NCBI RefSeq assembly: GCF_000247815.1
Contig: NC_021677.1
Location: forward strand, 3,370,041 to 3,434,040
DNA: 64,000 nt
Source of the DNA: Ficedula albicollis
Taxonomy: Eukaryota > Chordata > Aves > Passeriformes > Muscicapidae
Direction of reading: 5' to 3'
A program made the position numbers and the translations under genes. A model generated the notes under the pieces. It saw only the letters and a program-made list of their open reading frames with translations, had not been told where the DNA came from and made no database searches. Shown piece after piece: positions 1-12,893 of the stretch. Numbering within the stretch: position 1 is the stretch's first letter; each line of letters starts with the position of its first letter.

Positions 1-3000
1 TATAAATCTGGAAGGCAAAACCAAAGCAACTCCCCAAACAGTAATTCTGCCAATAATGAGTAAATAGTGAATCCTGCATACTTTTTATGTCCTTTTCCCT
101 GCATTCTCCTCACATACAGGCAATTGCATCATTAAGAGCCAGTCCAAAGGAATTTTTCCACTGCTGCCCAGAGGGGAGTGGAGAAGTGAGAAAATCCCAG
201 GTGTTTTTTTCCAGAGACCCCTTCCTTTATTCTAGCCACTTTCCCTGAATACAATTCAGCCATACAGAAGGAACATAAAATTTTGCAGAGATGTCACATC
301 AGGTTTCTGCCAGTGAAGCCAATAATTTAAAAGTCAATATCTCATGTAGCAGGACTGAAGGGACGTGGGGGTCAGGGCTGGCTGGGAGCAAGGGGCAAGG
401 CCAGACTTCAAGCATCACAAATTTGAGAATTTTTTTAAGGCTAAGGAAATGCTACTATGTCCAACCAAAACATTTACCAATAGCATGTAAAACTTCCAGG
501 GACATTTCTAGCACAAATGAAAGCAAGGCATTCTTCAGTGCTGCACCACCTGAACACCTGTGCTATTCATGCTAAAGGGTAAAAAACTTTCCCCAAAATT
601 TTATCATGAAACCCAAACACTATTCTACTGAAGCTCCTCTTGCAGTAAAATCTAGTGGAAGGTGTGAAAATAAATATCTGACAAAAAACAGCCACCTAAT
701 AAGAGGCCATTCAAAACCTTCCTTTAAAACCTTTAAAGCCTAGATTAAAAAAAACATTTAAAAACCTGCCTAGTTCATAGGAAGAGTCCTATGGATTAGA
801 ATATGTGATTGATCAAGGCCTAAACCAAAGCCTTGTAGGGATATTTCTGCCAGACATCTATTTTTAAATCTTCCACTAGAATAAACTGCAATGGGAAAAT
901 TCAAGTTCTGCATTTCACATATGAGGTGATTGAGGAGTTCCAATCAACAAAACCCTTGAAAACCACTGAAAACTCGTCACTAACTGGGAACTTCTGAGAA
1001 AATAAAACTGGGTACAGCAATTACTGGTGCCACTACTCAGATGTAAAGCAGGAATTTCACGGAGATTATTAATAACAAAACAAAGCAAACATGTTATCAC
1101 AATGTTTGAGGGATTGAATTTCTCTCCACTGTATTATTTCTATTAATAAACAAGACCAGAGAGAAAATGCACTGTTTGAGAAATTATCCTGATCATCCAG
1201 CTACTTTTAAACTCTGAAGAAAAATGCAGCTCTTCTCATGAATGCTAATTAATTTTCTGTAGCAAATCTCAACAGATCTATGGGATCCAGGAGCAACTTG
1301 AACCTTTTGAGCTGGGGCAGACTGTAAACCCAAATTCTTGTCAAATTCTTGTTCTGGAAACCCCCACATATACCCAGGGATGGGATCTGGTGCAGTCCCA
1401 AGGTCCAGGAGTCCTTGAGTCCTGCTCTTCCTTCCAAGGTGCTCATTAGAAAATGCTAATCCTATTTATAGGGAGGCAGCAAAGTAAAAGGAGAGCCATT
1501 ACTTTGCTGCTTCCAACAGCTTTACTACTAATTTTTGCATTCCCTTTTCTCCTATTTTATTTTTATCTGTTTTGAATTGCCCATGATTAAAGCAGTGAGA
1601 TCCTAAAAAAAACCCCACACCAATAACTTAATTCTGTTACGGAAAACAACAACAAAAAAAATTCACAGCTCAAGAAAACAAAAAAAAACCCAACAAAAAT
1701 TAAAAAACCCCTTGCCTGAGAGGAAAACTTAAAACTTTTTACTTCTGCTTGGTAACTCTTGGAGTACAGTAGATGATTAGCCATTAATTATAAATATAAC
1801 AAAACTTTTTTATCATATTAAATGGGATGGGTGCTTAAACATGGGAAAAACAGAAAGTTTGGGTTTGCAATTTATAACTTATTAAACTAAGGCCAGCATC
1901 TTCTGCCCTCAAAATAAGAGAAAATAGATTATTTTTTCCCCCTGTTATTTCAGATTCTGAGATTGTATAGCTCCTCTTTTATCTAAAGCTCTCCCTTCAA
2001 TATTTAAATGGGCTTTGGCCTGGTTGGAGAATGAACCAATCAATATCAATGTTTCTGCACCTTAACCAGAAAAGAAGAAACTCCACAGTGAAGCCCCTAG
2101 GGCAAAAATCCAGTATAAAGCAAATTTTCAATCCACTCCCATCAGGGCTGAATGTGCAAGCCAAAAAGTTCCTTTTCTGTGAGCTTTTCTGGCTGAACTG
2201 AAATGTTCAATAAGTGTCGACACATAAGAATGTGTTGAAACAAACTTATTTCGAATTCAGACAGTTGAACAAAACCCTGCATCTTATGTGGCTTTTTCCT
2301 ACCTGCTTTTGTGCCACAAGAAATTCAAGCCTCCTGGGAGAGGATATCTTTAATCAATTAAACTTGTGTAGTTCATGTCTCTGAAACGTCTCGAAATTAT
2401 TATGCAACAAACCGAGCTGCATCCTTAGGTTAAGTCACTTGGATTGTATTTGTGTGTGAAAGTATCAAATAAACAGCACCACAATTTAATACTAAAAAGC
2501 AGCACAGCTGGAGTTATTGCAGCCTGAGGTAACAGATAAACAATCAGTATTTCACCTAAACAGATGTACTCTGGTAGAATTACTTTGGAGAGAACTTTAA
2601 TGCTAGGGAAAATCTTTTTTACACAAGCACTGCCTTGTCTATAAAGTTAGCATAAACAGCCTGCTCAAATACATCCCCAAATATTTTAATCAGATTCTCC
2701 AGCAAACCACCCCCTCAGCCATGTATAATATACCCAGAGACAGCACTGATAAGTGCTCATCACAAAATGCTAATTGCATTCCATTAAAAATACTCAATCA
2801 GCCTATATGGTTTCAAATACTGCATGCCATTTCTCTCTAATTAGTCTAAAAGGAATATTTTCCTTTACCTTTGGTTTCCATGTGAACTTCAGAATTGTTC
2901 TGGAACTTGACAAAGACAAACACTTTGATGTTTCTTTGCACTAGGAAAATCTTTACCCAATAAATTACAATTATGTAAATATTGGCCCCCCTGGCGTATA

Positions 3001-3487
3001 AGTTCCTCTCTGAGGCATAAGATGATTAGAGCAGAAAAATTATTAGATTTGTCCATGACCACACTATACTTTCCTTCCTCAGGAAATTCTGTTATCAAAG
3101 ACTTTAATCCTATTCCCACTAAAGCAAGTAAATTTGACCACGGAGTTAAATGGAAAAAGAATTAATTTCACCCATTCAGGCAGTCCCCTAAAAGCCTGGA
3201 TGATAGTAACATCCCCAGCATGAATATTCAGCTCCTGTTTTTAACACTGTGCTTCCACAGTCGTGAATGATTCCACTCATTCCCCTTTTGTACTGACAGG
3301 AAATCTCAAGCTCTTCCCAAGAACTGCAGGATGCTGCTGGAGGCAGCTGGGCAGGCAGCAGGGAACAATCCCATCCCGTGGGAGGAGCAGGGGGATTGCA
3401 CACAGCACTGCTTTTGGTGTGAGTGCTGGTTGGGTGATGGCCTGGAGGAAAACAGGCTGGTTCCTGCAACCCTGGTTACATTCACAG
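1..3487. other. AT-rich non-coding stretch, no gene recognised
   Basis: The open frames here are short (under 125 codons), lack recognisable motifs and overlap one another on both strands, as expected by chance in AT-rich DNA. I see no RNA gene, long repeat or CpG cluster. The part from about 1.95 to 2.9 kb is free of visible repeats and could be intronic or intergenic sequence under constraint, but nothing in the sequence alone shows this. Confidence 0.6.
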
Positions 3488-3715
3488 AGCCACAGAATCA
3501 CAGAATTCACAGAATTCTCAGAATGTCTGGGTTGGAAGAGACCTTCAAGATCAGAGTCCAGCCCATGCCCTAACACTTCAATAGACCATGGCACTGCATG
3601 CCACATCCAATGTTTTTTTTAAACACAGCCAGGGATGGTGACTCCACCACCTCCCTGGGCAGACCATTCCAGTAATTTATCACTCTTTCTATAAAAAACC
3701 CAACCCTCACCTGCT
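3488..3715 (-). mobile_element. CR1 LINE, 3'-terminal fragment
   Basis: Read on the plus strand, this begins with a degenerate run of CACAGAATCACAGAAT type, the reverse complement of the short ATTCTGTG-like repeats that end avian CR1 elements. It then continues with GGGTTGGAAGAGACCTTCA and CCACCTCCCTGGGCAGACC, both close to the usual avian CR1 3' sequence. The element therefore lies on the minus strand and only its last 230 bp or so remain, as is normal for 5'-truncated CR1 copies. Divergence from the remembered consensus is obvious, so it is an old copy. The truncated end lies next to an LTR-like element that begins near 3729. Confidence 0.88.
3573..3713 (-). pseudogene. CR1 ORF2 C-terminal remnant
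   Basis: The minus-strand frame here reads [18 protein letters not shown], preceded by a short FF-x-ERV-x-x-YW stretch. This is the typical C-terminal tail of the CR1 reverse-transcriptase polyprotein in birds (commonly [16 protein letters not shown] followed by RLD). Only about 45 residues survive. The endonuclease and reverse-transcriptase domains are missing, and the upstream codons of the same frame lie outside the CR1. It is a dead fossil fragment and is the only protein homology I recognise in the window. Confidence 0.85.
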
Positions 3716-3728
3716 GGAACCCAGGAGC

Positions 3729-4261
3729 TGGGAGTTTTGAGCTTTCTGTGCTTTCTGACACTGACCCCCAGGAGAACACTGCTTTTAACTTAAAGACTTA
3801 GAGAAGGCTTCCAAATTTGAGTGATGGAATTAAAATCACGGGTGTGCAGTGTCACATGGTCAAGGGTTTGGAATTCTGGAGTTTTTAAAATACACCAATA
3901 AGTATGAAACATGATGGAAGTGCTTGGGTGTCGTCCCATCTTCCTTTTCTTGTTCCTTCCTTCTTCTTCACAAGTTTCAAGTAGTAATTTTTAGTTAAAT
4001 AATTAGTACTGCACTGTGAGTTACAAGTGTTTAGTTATTGGATCAAAAGTATAAAAAACAAAAGTGTTAGCTCTTTATCAGACTATTTAACTTTAAAAGA
4101 CCTTGTAGCTAAGTAAATTCACCTCCATTTTGCTTACTTTTAGCTGGTAGCTATAAGTGTTGCAAAACTCTCTGCATTTTAAATAAGATTTAATAAACAA
4201 CCAAGTCCAAATGAAAAATTTTTCTGCTTCACATTTCTAATCCTGACTCTAAGTAAAGACA
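3729..4261 (+). mobile_element. LTR-like interspersed repeat, copy 1 of 3
   Basis: This 533-bp segment aligns along its whole length with 34014-34559 and in its 3' two thirds with 50104-50455, all in the same orientation. Shared landmarks in order are CACTGACCCCCAG, GAGAAGGCTTCCAAA, a pyrimidine-rich CTTCCTTCTTCTTC block, CTCCATTTTGCT, ACTTTTAGCTG and GATTTAATAAACAACCAA, which contains an AATAAA polyadenylation signal at 4192-4197. The apparent ends are TG and CA, as in retroviral LTRs. I see no internal gag or pol region nearby, so it would be a solo LTR. No target-site duplication is evident. The family name is not known to me, and a non-LTR repeat is not excluded. Confidence 0.7.
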
Positions 4262-5239
4262 AAAAAATAAATGAAAACAAGCCACTAATAAGTGGTGCAA
4301 ATAAACCACCACAACTCTCCAGGAATGCAAAGGAGGACAGAGCCTCTTACCAGCAAGTGGATTTGGGATGGATTGTGACACACCAGGCTCCAGTGAGGGG
4401 AGAAAAATGAAATTTAAGGATTCATCTCCAGAAGCCAAGGCCAGAGAATACAGCCTCCTGAATTATTCACACATGAATGTTCTGAAACACATTTAGGAGA
4501 ATGAATTAGGCTAGAGATCAGGGTGCAATTTTTAAGAAAGCTTTTTTTTTCTATACACAGAATAAAAGAGAAAGAGATTGGTGTTTCATGTTCATGTTAT
4601 AATAGAGCATACCCACTGTGCCAAAGGGTTATGGTAACTGGAGTGTCTGGCACAGAAATAGGACAACATCCAGATCCCAAAGATGCTGAGAAGCTTTTGA
4701 ACTATTTTCCAGGAGAGAGATTACTACCCATAGGTCTGAGGTCTTGTCACCTGCTCTCAGCCCATAATACCTGCTTAAAATACTTTTGTACACACATGCC
4801 TGCATGAAAACAACATATTTCTTTAGAAGAAGAAAAAAAAAATCTAGAACTTTGGGCGGTGCTGATGGGCCTAGAAAAATCATAAATTGTTATGGGAGTT
4901 TTTGATGTTCACAGCCTCAGGTGGGGGCTCTTGCCAGCCAAGCTGTGGAGCACAAGTTTCACCTTTTTTTCTATTATATCTGTCTTATGTTACACACACA
5001 CACACTAATATGTGTATATTTGTGTTTATTATGCTACAGAAAGATTAATTTTTTTTCCCCTCCCTGTCTCCCCATTGCTGTATTATTTTTATACACAAAA
5101 TTGGTATTTATGAAGCTAATTAGAGCTCACCAGCATTCACATGAGAAGATTAAGCCAGGGGTGTCTGCTGACTTTAAATGCAACCCCTGGAACCTGTAGC
5201 TCACCATTCCTGGGAGTATTACCTGGATATCTGAACAGA
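4262..5239. other. Unique stretch, no gene recognised
   Basis: Contains a short CA run near 4993-5005 and several A/T homopolymers. The open frames of 84 to 94 codons found here on both strands are low-complexity or overlap one another, and none resembles a known family. Confidence 0.55.
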
Positions 5240-5520
5240 AAGTTACAAGTTTTGTCCTGGTTTTCTGGGGGAAAATTCCCTTTCAGCAGAGAGGGATAGC
5301 TGAACTCCCAGGGGCTGAAGAACAGCTCAGGAACAAGCTCAGGAACAGCTCAGGAACTCCCGCTGCCAGTGATGGGCAGCTCTGGCTCTGCCCCAGCCCA
5401 CAAGCCTGCTGAAGTGCCCATTGTGACTGATCCATGCTCTTGAGTACAAAGGAGATTAAATTTTCTTTCTGGTCTACTGAATATGACTCAGTCTCTCAGC
5501 TTCTTCTTCTTTTTTTTTTT
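5240..5520 (+). mobile_element. Possible LTR fragment (weak)
   Basis: The segment starts near a TTTTGTCCTGGTTTTCTGGG phrase and carries short repeats of CAGCTCAGGAAC at about 5325-5357. It ends with an ATTAAA-type polyadenylation motif (about 5455-5460), TTTTCTTTCTGG and GACTCAGTCTCTC. The order of poly(A) signal, pyrimidine-rich stretch and CTCAGTCTC resembles the R/U5 end of avian ERV LTRs. There is no second copy in the window and no clear TG/CA boundary, so this is a suggestion based on remembered resemblance. Confidence 0.35.
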
Positions 5521-8500
5521 TAAGGTTTTGAAGAGAAAGAGTACAAAAGCTCTGCCAATCATGTTTGCTTTATCTTATGCCATACCCTCCTTCATACAAG
5601 AGAAGCTGCAGAATATCCTTTTCAGCTTGTTTACCTGAAGTTTCACAAAACCCATACCATCCTGAAAGCCTAAAAGCATTTAAGGAGAATTTCTTCATAA
5701 AGCATTGCTAAGAATGCAAATAAACTTTCACAGTGGCCTGTAAGTACCTTCCTTTACCAGGTAACATTAGCATGACAAATATGTTACAAAATTTGTTCTT
5801 GACAGCCTTTTCTTAGTTTTTTCACCTTTCCTGTGCTGCAGAGGGAAAACATTATTCGAGAGAACTCTTCTAACTCTGAGAAACGTGGCTGGGCATCACC
5901 CAGAAAGGATTTTTTCTCTTCTGGGGAGATGACTGTAGGTACACTCAGACATCTGTACACCATTCACACAGAGAATTTGTTCACTCTCATTACTGAGTGT
6001 TAAAGCTGACTGAGATTACAGCTCCAGACTTTGGCCCAATCAGCCCAGCACAGCAGAGGTTTCAGAGAGATCCATTACATGCACTAAAATAAACTCCACT
6101 ATTACTGCTGCTAATAAAGCTGCAGCTTAACTCCATTCTTACTGAGGGTAATACATTATTCTGTAACTGATCTCAGCCCATTCCAATGTGGCCATTGTAT
6201 GTTAAGGCACGATTCAACAGGGTTAGGGGGAGGAAAATGAGGATCTGCTGCTTTTTTTGTGCCCTTCATTAGCATCTCAAAGAGAAGCAAAACAAAATGA
6301 GCAGCTCTAGCAAAATGAAATGTTTGAAAGTGTGTTTTCATTCCTCCAATTTCTTCTGCTTGATGGGCATTGCACTCTAACTGCTTGACCATGGCCTCTA
6401 TTAACAAACTGCCATTAATTTTAACTTTCTCAGCAATACTATCACATGTCTAAATTGCTTTGGAGGCTCTCCAGCTGATTTGAATGGTATCTGATCTTAA
6501 TCAGCTTTTCTTACCCTTATTCAAAGAATTGATACTGCACCAACATAAAAATTTGCAAGTATTGTGGCAGCTGTTTGGACTTTTACAAAGAAGAAAAGGA
6601 TGCATATAGCCAGCACATATTTCTAATTCGTGGTCTTCATCAAATCAGCATCAAAAAATCTAGTACAAAATTAAAATAAATAAAAATCAATGATCTCCTT
6701 TATGGCTATTCATCATTCCTAAGAAGTTACATCCTCACATATCACTCATAAGATTTGGGACCTACCTTCTAAATGTCAAGGCCATTCCTCCATAATTTTC
6801 CTCTCAGCACTGCAGCTTTTCCTCTGGTGGTGATTTTCAGGTATAGCAAAATTTCAAAACTACAAAACTAAGAACAGCTGGTTCAGACTCTATTCTGTCT
6901 TTTCCTCTTTAGAGACAACAGAAGAAGTTTGACTTACAGACAATTTTCTCTATCCTTATGTATCTAGTAGGAAATCTTTGTTACTATAATTATCTCAAGA
7001 CAACAGACCAGTGTAGGGTAATGAAAGAAATAATTTAAGATCCTGCTGCAAGCAGACAAAACTCAATTCCCCAGTACAGGCAGGTAGCTAAAAACCTGAT
7101 AAATCACTGCTGTATCACATATCTCTCTTAAAATTGGAAGAGAATGGACCAAAAGCAGCACTAAGAGGGCTGTTGTGGTGCATGAGTTGGAAGGCAAAAT
7201 AACTACATTAGAAATGTTCCAGATCCTATTCAGCAGTGGAAATTAATGGAACATTGTCAATTAGCCTGAAACACTTAGCTTAATGTATTTGGAATTTGCA
7301 CGATGGATGGCTTATGTAACTCCATAACAAGGCTCAGCACGAGAAAATTGGTTTCTTCAGCTTCTGAAACTGTGCTCCTCACAAAGTGAGGAAAAAAAAT
7401 CCGTATGTACACATCCATGTAACAACTTTCCCAGGGGTAAAGTTGGGCATTTCCTCCTGCATTTAGGCTTTCAAATGTTATCCAGAAGCAAAGCCCTGGC
7501 TGAAAAGCCCAAAGGAACAATGTGAGGAGCAGCTTCACAGCAGACACCTCCCAGGCTTACCTTACATGTGGTTGTAGGAGTCTGAGGAGTGGATTCCTGA
7601 TTTCAGGCTCCAGCCTGCAGCTTTCTATCACACCTGCATGAGCTGCAGGTGCCCTCTGGCCATCACCATCCTGCTCTCTGCAGGCAGAGCCACAGACAGA
7701 GGAAGGATCAGGCAGGGCAACAAGCTGCACTGAGGCTGTAGCCACTGGGCAAAGGGCCAACATCCCACTCAGGAGCTGCTTCTTGGAAAGGAAAGGAGAA
7801 AATTCCCCTTGCTTATAACCCTCCCTATAAAACTGCAATAAGAGCCCACTTGGTGGTGGCTTCTCCTGGGCTAAAGATTGGTTTGTGCAATGAAAACCAC
7901 TTGTGAGTTTATGAAGAACATCTCATGACCCAAATGCAAACACCTCAAGAGTTGTTTTGTTTTGTTTGCTTTTTTAAAAATTTGGGATACAGGGAGCTTT
8001 AAAGAAATCCCTAATCATTGTAGCATCTCTAGACAAATTTAATATCAGCATATACCCCTGATGCAAGTTCAGCCATCTGTCAAACTCCTCCTGGAGTAGG
8101 AAGTCAAATGTATAACACATTTTAGAAGTACAAACTATCCATCAGCAGGCAAGACCTCCCTCAGGTTGCTCATTAAGAAGCCTCACGCTGGTACAGTTAC
8201 AGAGTGGTAACTGCATGCCTTGTCTCCACTTTGTCAGGATTTACTTTAGCAAAAGATTAATTGGAAATAAACCAAAATTACATTATTACACTTACTCCTG
8301 CTTCCTGTTGAAAAAAAACCCAAACACTTTCTTCTCTGACCTGAGCTTTATGTGAGTCCCTGACAAAACCTTTGTCAAATCAAACTTATTGAGCATTTGG
8401 CATTTGTCACCGGTATAGCTCCTGCCTCTTTTATTAATCCTGTGTTAAGGGTAAGATGAATTCTGTGCAGTTTCTTGAGCTTAGACCTCCCCCACCAAAA

Positions 8501-9974
8501 GTGATCAGTGACCTGGAAAAATATTAGAAAACCTAGAGAGAGCTACAGATGGCACTTCTGTGGCAGTCCAAAGTGCTTAAAATCACCCTCCTGCCAGAGC
8601 CAAACCCAAACAAAAATAAATAAAGCATCAGATGCCATTGCATCTATTGGAGCTGCACTCTCAGTTTTTCACCTGCATTCATAAAATTGAGCCACAGTCA
8701 GCACTGGGAGTGTGTGGGAGGAGTTGCCAAGGGATGGGAGGAGACCAGGAGGGTTTCAGGTGGAGAGAAGGCAGAGTGGTCCAAGGAGACACAAGGCGGG
8801 CACAGCTTGGCAAGGACCCTGCAGGGGTGGGGAAGGAGGAGCTGGAGGGAAAGAGGCAAACACTGAATTCTAGCCAGCTTCAAATTCAAACATACAATCC
8901 TCTGTTCTTTGTATTATCTTATCTGAATACAATTAAAACATCAATCATCTCACTTCCAAGGGAACTTCAGAATCATGGGTTACTCTGGACAAGAGCCCTG
9001 CTTCCAAAGGTATTTAGACCTACATAAATTTGGTATGGCTGCTGAAAAATTCATTTTCTAAAACTTCACTCCATAACAAACATTCATAATGCACTCCTTC
9101 CAAATGGGCCCAAAGATGATGATGCCACTGTTTTCTCAGCTGTGGTTTTGAATTCCATATTTAATAGTGACATTTATTAAATATTAATTGGAAAATGCAT
9201 AATTTATACCAGTGGCTAGCATAGGTGAATAGTTCTGTCACTCATGACCTCTGCTTGAGCACTAATCACTGTTCATACTCACTTAGTCAGCTGAAGGTTT
9301 AATTTTATAACTCTTCATTGTGCCCAAGTGCCCCAATGGATTTAGCACCCACTCATGCTGGCAATCAATTGGTGCCACTCTGACCTCACCTGGAAACCAC
9401 CCAGAGCCCAGGGCAGAGGGAAACCTGCCTCTCTCATCCTTGGAGACTGAGTAGAGCAATGGAAAAACCTGCAGAAATTCATGGCTGAGCAGCAGTGAGA
9501 ACAGTTTTTATTACAGCATTAACCAGAACTGGTTTTATGAATGCCCCAGGCCCATTTCTGTGCTAAGCCAGGCTGAACCATCATTGGCAATAATTTATTT
9601 TAATCTATTTGATGCTGCACTGAAACCACTGACAATGGTCACTGTGACAACAACTAACAAAGGAGTTGAAAAACTAGTTTTGCTCAAGCCAATTATTTCT
9701 TCTCACTTTGCAGTTACTGAGGTGTAGAAGACAAGATGGGACATGGATTTTAGAAAGGAATTACTAGGAGGAGAATATGTAAGAATTGACTGGTGCAAAG
9801 GCACTTATTGAGCTGCAGATGTGCATCAGTAAACCCAGAGCATTAACCTGAACAAAGCAAGAGAGAGATCTGTGAGCTGCCTGGCCAACATGGTCAGAAC
9901 AGTGCAGAAAATTCCCTGGCCTGCACAGACCCTAAATAACTGAGAGCTCCTGCCTTAGGTCCTATGCACTGTTG
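5521..9974. other. Unique AT-rich stretch, no gene recognised
   Basis: No frame here looks like a conserved protein. Candidates of up to 131 codons (8632-9027) have overlapping open frames on the other strand, no strong start context and no recognisable motif. A GC-richer patch at about 7550-7800 and another at about 8690-8860 are too poor in CpG to be islands. Confidence 0.55.
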
Positions 9975-10666
9975 AATAATATATAATATAGTATAATATA
10001 GTATAATATAGTACAATACAATACAATATTATTAATATAATATAATATAATATAATATATAATATAATATAATATAATATAATATAATATAATATAATAT
10101 AATATAATATAATATAATATAATATAATATAATATAATATAATATAATATAATATAATATAATATAATATAATATAATATAATATAATATAATATAATAT
10201 AATATAATATAATATAATATAATATAATATAATATAATATAATATAATATAATATAATATAATATAATATAATATAATATAATATAATATAATATAATAT
10301 AATATAATATAATATAATATAATATAATATAATATAATATAATATAATATAATATAATATAATATAATATAATATAATATAATATAATATAATATAATAT
10401 AATATAATATAATATAATATAATATAATATAATATAATATAATATAATATAATATAATATAATATAATATAATATAATATAATATAATATAATATAATAT
10501 AATATAATATAATATAATATAATATAATATAATATAATATAATATAATATAATATAATATAATATAATATAATATAATATAATATAATATAATATAATAT
10601 AATATAATATAATATAATATAATATAATATAATATAATATAATATAATATAATATAATATATAATG
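9975..10666. repeat. (AATAT)n pentanucleotide array
   Basis: The array is made almost wholly of AATAT. The stretch 10061-10660 is perfect, which is 120 uninterrupted units, with a single phase shift near 10055-10060. The left edge (9980-10032) is degenerate, containing GTATA and ATACA variants that look like the decayed older margin of the repeat. The 212-codon Ile/Tyr/Leu open frame on the minus strand is only a translation of the array. Long, pure A+T arrays unwind easily and tend to be unstable in length, so the copy number should be treated as approximate and probably polymorphic. Confidence 0.97.
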
Positions 10667-12370
10667 ACAAAGATAATATTATTTCCTTACATTAGCAGGT
10701 GATGCACAACATTCATATTGGATTGAGCACTGAAGTCAATGTGAATTAAGAATTTCCAGCGTTTTATTAGGGTGAGATACCCTGAACATGTTGAATAGGT
10801 ATTAAAATCTCATCTTTAGTCTTGAGTATATATATATAATACGTATAGTATATATAAATATATACACCAGCTACATCATATATATATATAAAAGATATAT
10901 ACAGCTAAAAGCATACAAATCAAAAGTATTCCCAGTCATTTGCTTCTAACTGCAGCTCAAATACCAGAGGGTAACTGCCAAATGAACACATTAAAATTGC
11001 ACATTTTCCTCATTTAGTCCCTTTCCTACAACAATCAAGGAAACCACCAGGAAAAAGCCCAGCAGCAGAGTTTCATTTACAATTCCCAGCCTTCAAACTC
11101 TGGTACTGCAGACACATAACAAATCTCAAAAAGGGCCTGCTTAATAACAAATTGTTTAAGTTTTCACATTTCAAATGTTGCTATCTCCCAACTGTAAGGC
11201 AATTATAAAAGGCAACTGAGAATATTTTTGCAAACCTGTTTTTGGACTTGTAAGCAGTTACACTGACATGCAACCAATGCAGTGCCCCTGAAATCAAGTA
11301 AATTTGGTGGGCACAAAGTTGGAGAAGAATCACAATGCCAACGTCCAAAAGTTAGCAAGAGCCTTCTTATCATCTTATTCAGCAAATATCAAGCATTTCC
11401 TTAAACCCTTTTGATTTCCATTACCAAAATTTTAAAAATACTCTGTAGCGTGCGGGAAATGATCAGCTACAAGTGCCTCGTTCCCAAGAAGCCAAACAGT
11501 TCAATTTCATAAACTCATTCGTTCAAAATTAACTATCACTGAAAATGAATGTGTATTCTTAACTTCAACTGTCACAGAAAAATTCCTGTAATATCCACAT
11601 CAAATGTTCTGGGGTCAGAAGGATTTGCTGGTGATTTCAGAGTCACTTTCTGCAAGCTGAAATTGGAAAACTACCAATAGCACCAATTTCCTTCTATTTT
11701 CTGTCTGTAGAACATTTCCATCAATACTGGATCAAGAAAATAATTAAAGTACATCCACAATAAACCCTAAACTAGCTGAAATATGCAAATGAGTGCACAA
11801 GATAAAAACAATTTTCTTTTAGAAAGTGTCTGAATATGCTCCTTTAATTCCTATTCAACCCTTTTGAAACATCACAAATCTGAACTTCTGGCCTGTAGAT
11901 TTAGGCCTGAATGTTGTGCAACTCTTCTCAGAAAACTGAGAGCAGAAGGTGATAGCAAGAGTTCAATATCCTCTTCCACTCCCCTCCCCTACATTACTAA
12001 GATATAAATAGGAAAATTAAATATTTTTTCTGAACAATATGTAACAAGCTGAAATGGGTCCACCATCTCTGACATACTCTGATCCCTGGCTTCCATAAAT
12101 CTTCTCATCTAAGACACAAAATATATAATAGGTGATTACACAAATGTAATAAGTGATGAAGATCAAGGGAATAGTAATTAGATTTTAGTGGAGATTCTCT
12201 GCATGTAAAATTCCCAAGCAGAATGATCCTGGTGTTGAGTAGCACAACATTTATTTGGAAATGCAGGCAGTATTGCTTTAGTCATGAAGGAGAGCTGCTT
12301 GCTCAGCCTTTGCAACTTCTTCCCCAGCAGCACAAAATGATTAACATGTAGGTAAACTCTAGGAAATGAG
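10667..12370. other. Unique AT-rich stretch, no gene recognised
   Basis: Apart from the TA-rich microsatellite at 10826-10911 this is plain AT-rich DNA. No exon-like frame, CpG cluster or RNA gene was seen. Confidence 0.55.
10826..10911. repeat. Imperfect (TA)n microsatellite
   Basis: Two TA-rich blocks, GTATATATATATAATACG and CATATATATATATAAAAG, separated by about 20 bp of unique sequence. It is short, imperfect and probably old. Confidence 0.8.
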
Positions 12371-12893
12371 AAGAGAGGAGAAGAGAGGAGAAGAGAGGAG
12401 AAGAGAGGAGAAGAGAGGAGAAGAGAGGAGAAGAGAGGAGAAGAGAGGAGAAGAGAGGAGAAGAGAGGAGAAGAGAGGAGAAGAGAGGAGAAGAGAGGAG
12501 AAGAGAGGAGAAGAGAGGAGAAGAGAGGAGAAGAGAGGAGAAGAGAGGAGAAGAGAGGAGAAGAGAGGAGAAGAGAGGAGAAGAGAGGAGAAGAGAGGAG
12601 AAGAGAGGAGAAGAGAGGAGAAGAGAGGAGAAGAGAGGAGAAGAGAGGAGAAGAGAGGAGAAGAGAAGAGAAGAGAAGAGAAGAGAAGAGAAGAGAAGAG
12701 AAGAGAAGAGAAGAGAAGAGAAGAGAAGAGAAGAGAAGAGAAGAGAAGAGAAGAGAAGAGAAGAGAAGAGAAGAGAAGAGAAGAGAAGAGAAGAGAAGAG
12801 AAGAGAAGAGAAGAGAAGAGAAGAGAAGAGAAGAGAAGAGAAGAGAAGAGAAGAGAAGAGAAGAGAAGAGAAGAGAAGAGAAGAGAAGAGAAG
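12371..12893 (+). repeat. Two-part polypurine array: (AAGAGAGGAG)29 then (AAGAG)46
   Basis: From 12371 to 12660 the 10-bp unit AAGAGAGGAG repeats 29 times without error. From 12661 to 12890 the 5-bp unit AAGAG repeats 46 times without error. The decamer equals AAGAG plus AGGAG, so the second block is the same pentamer without its alternating A-to-G variant, and the phase is kept across the border. Every base on the plus strand is a purine for more than 500 bp, so the tract could form triplex (H-DNA). The 197-codon Arg/Glu and Leu/Ser frames on the two strands are artefacts of the repeat. Confidence 0.97.

Noticed and set aside
1950..2860. Ultraconserved-looking AT-rich block
   Set aside because: Impression only; conservation cannot be judged from one sequence.
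10032..10670. Ile/Tyr/Leu repeat protein
   Set aside because: Translation of (AATAT)n; no flanking coding sequence.
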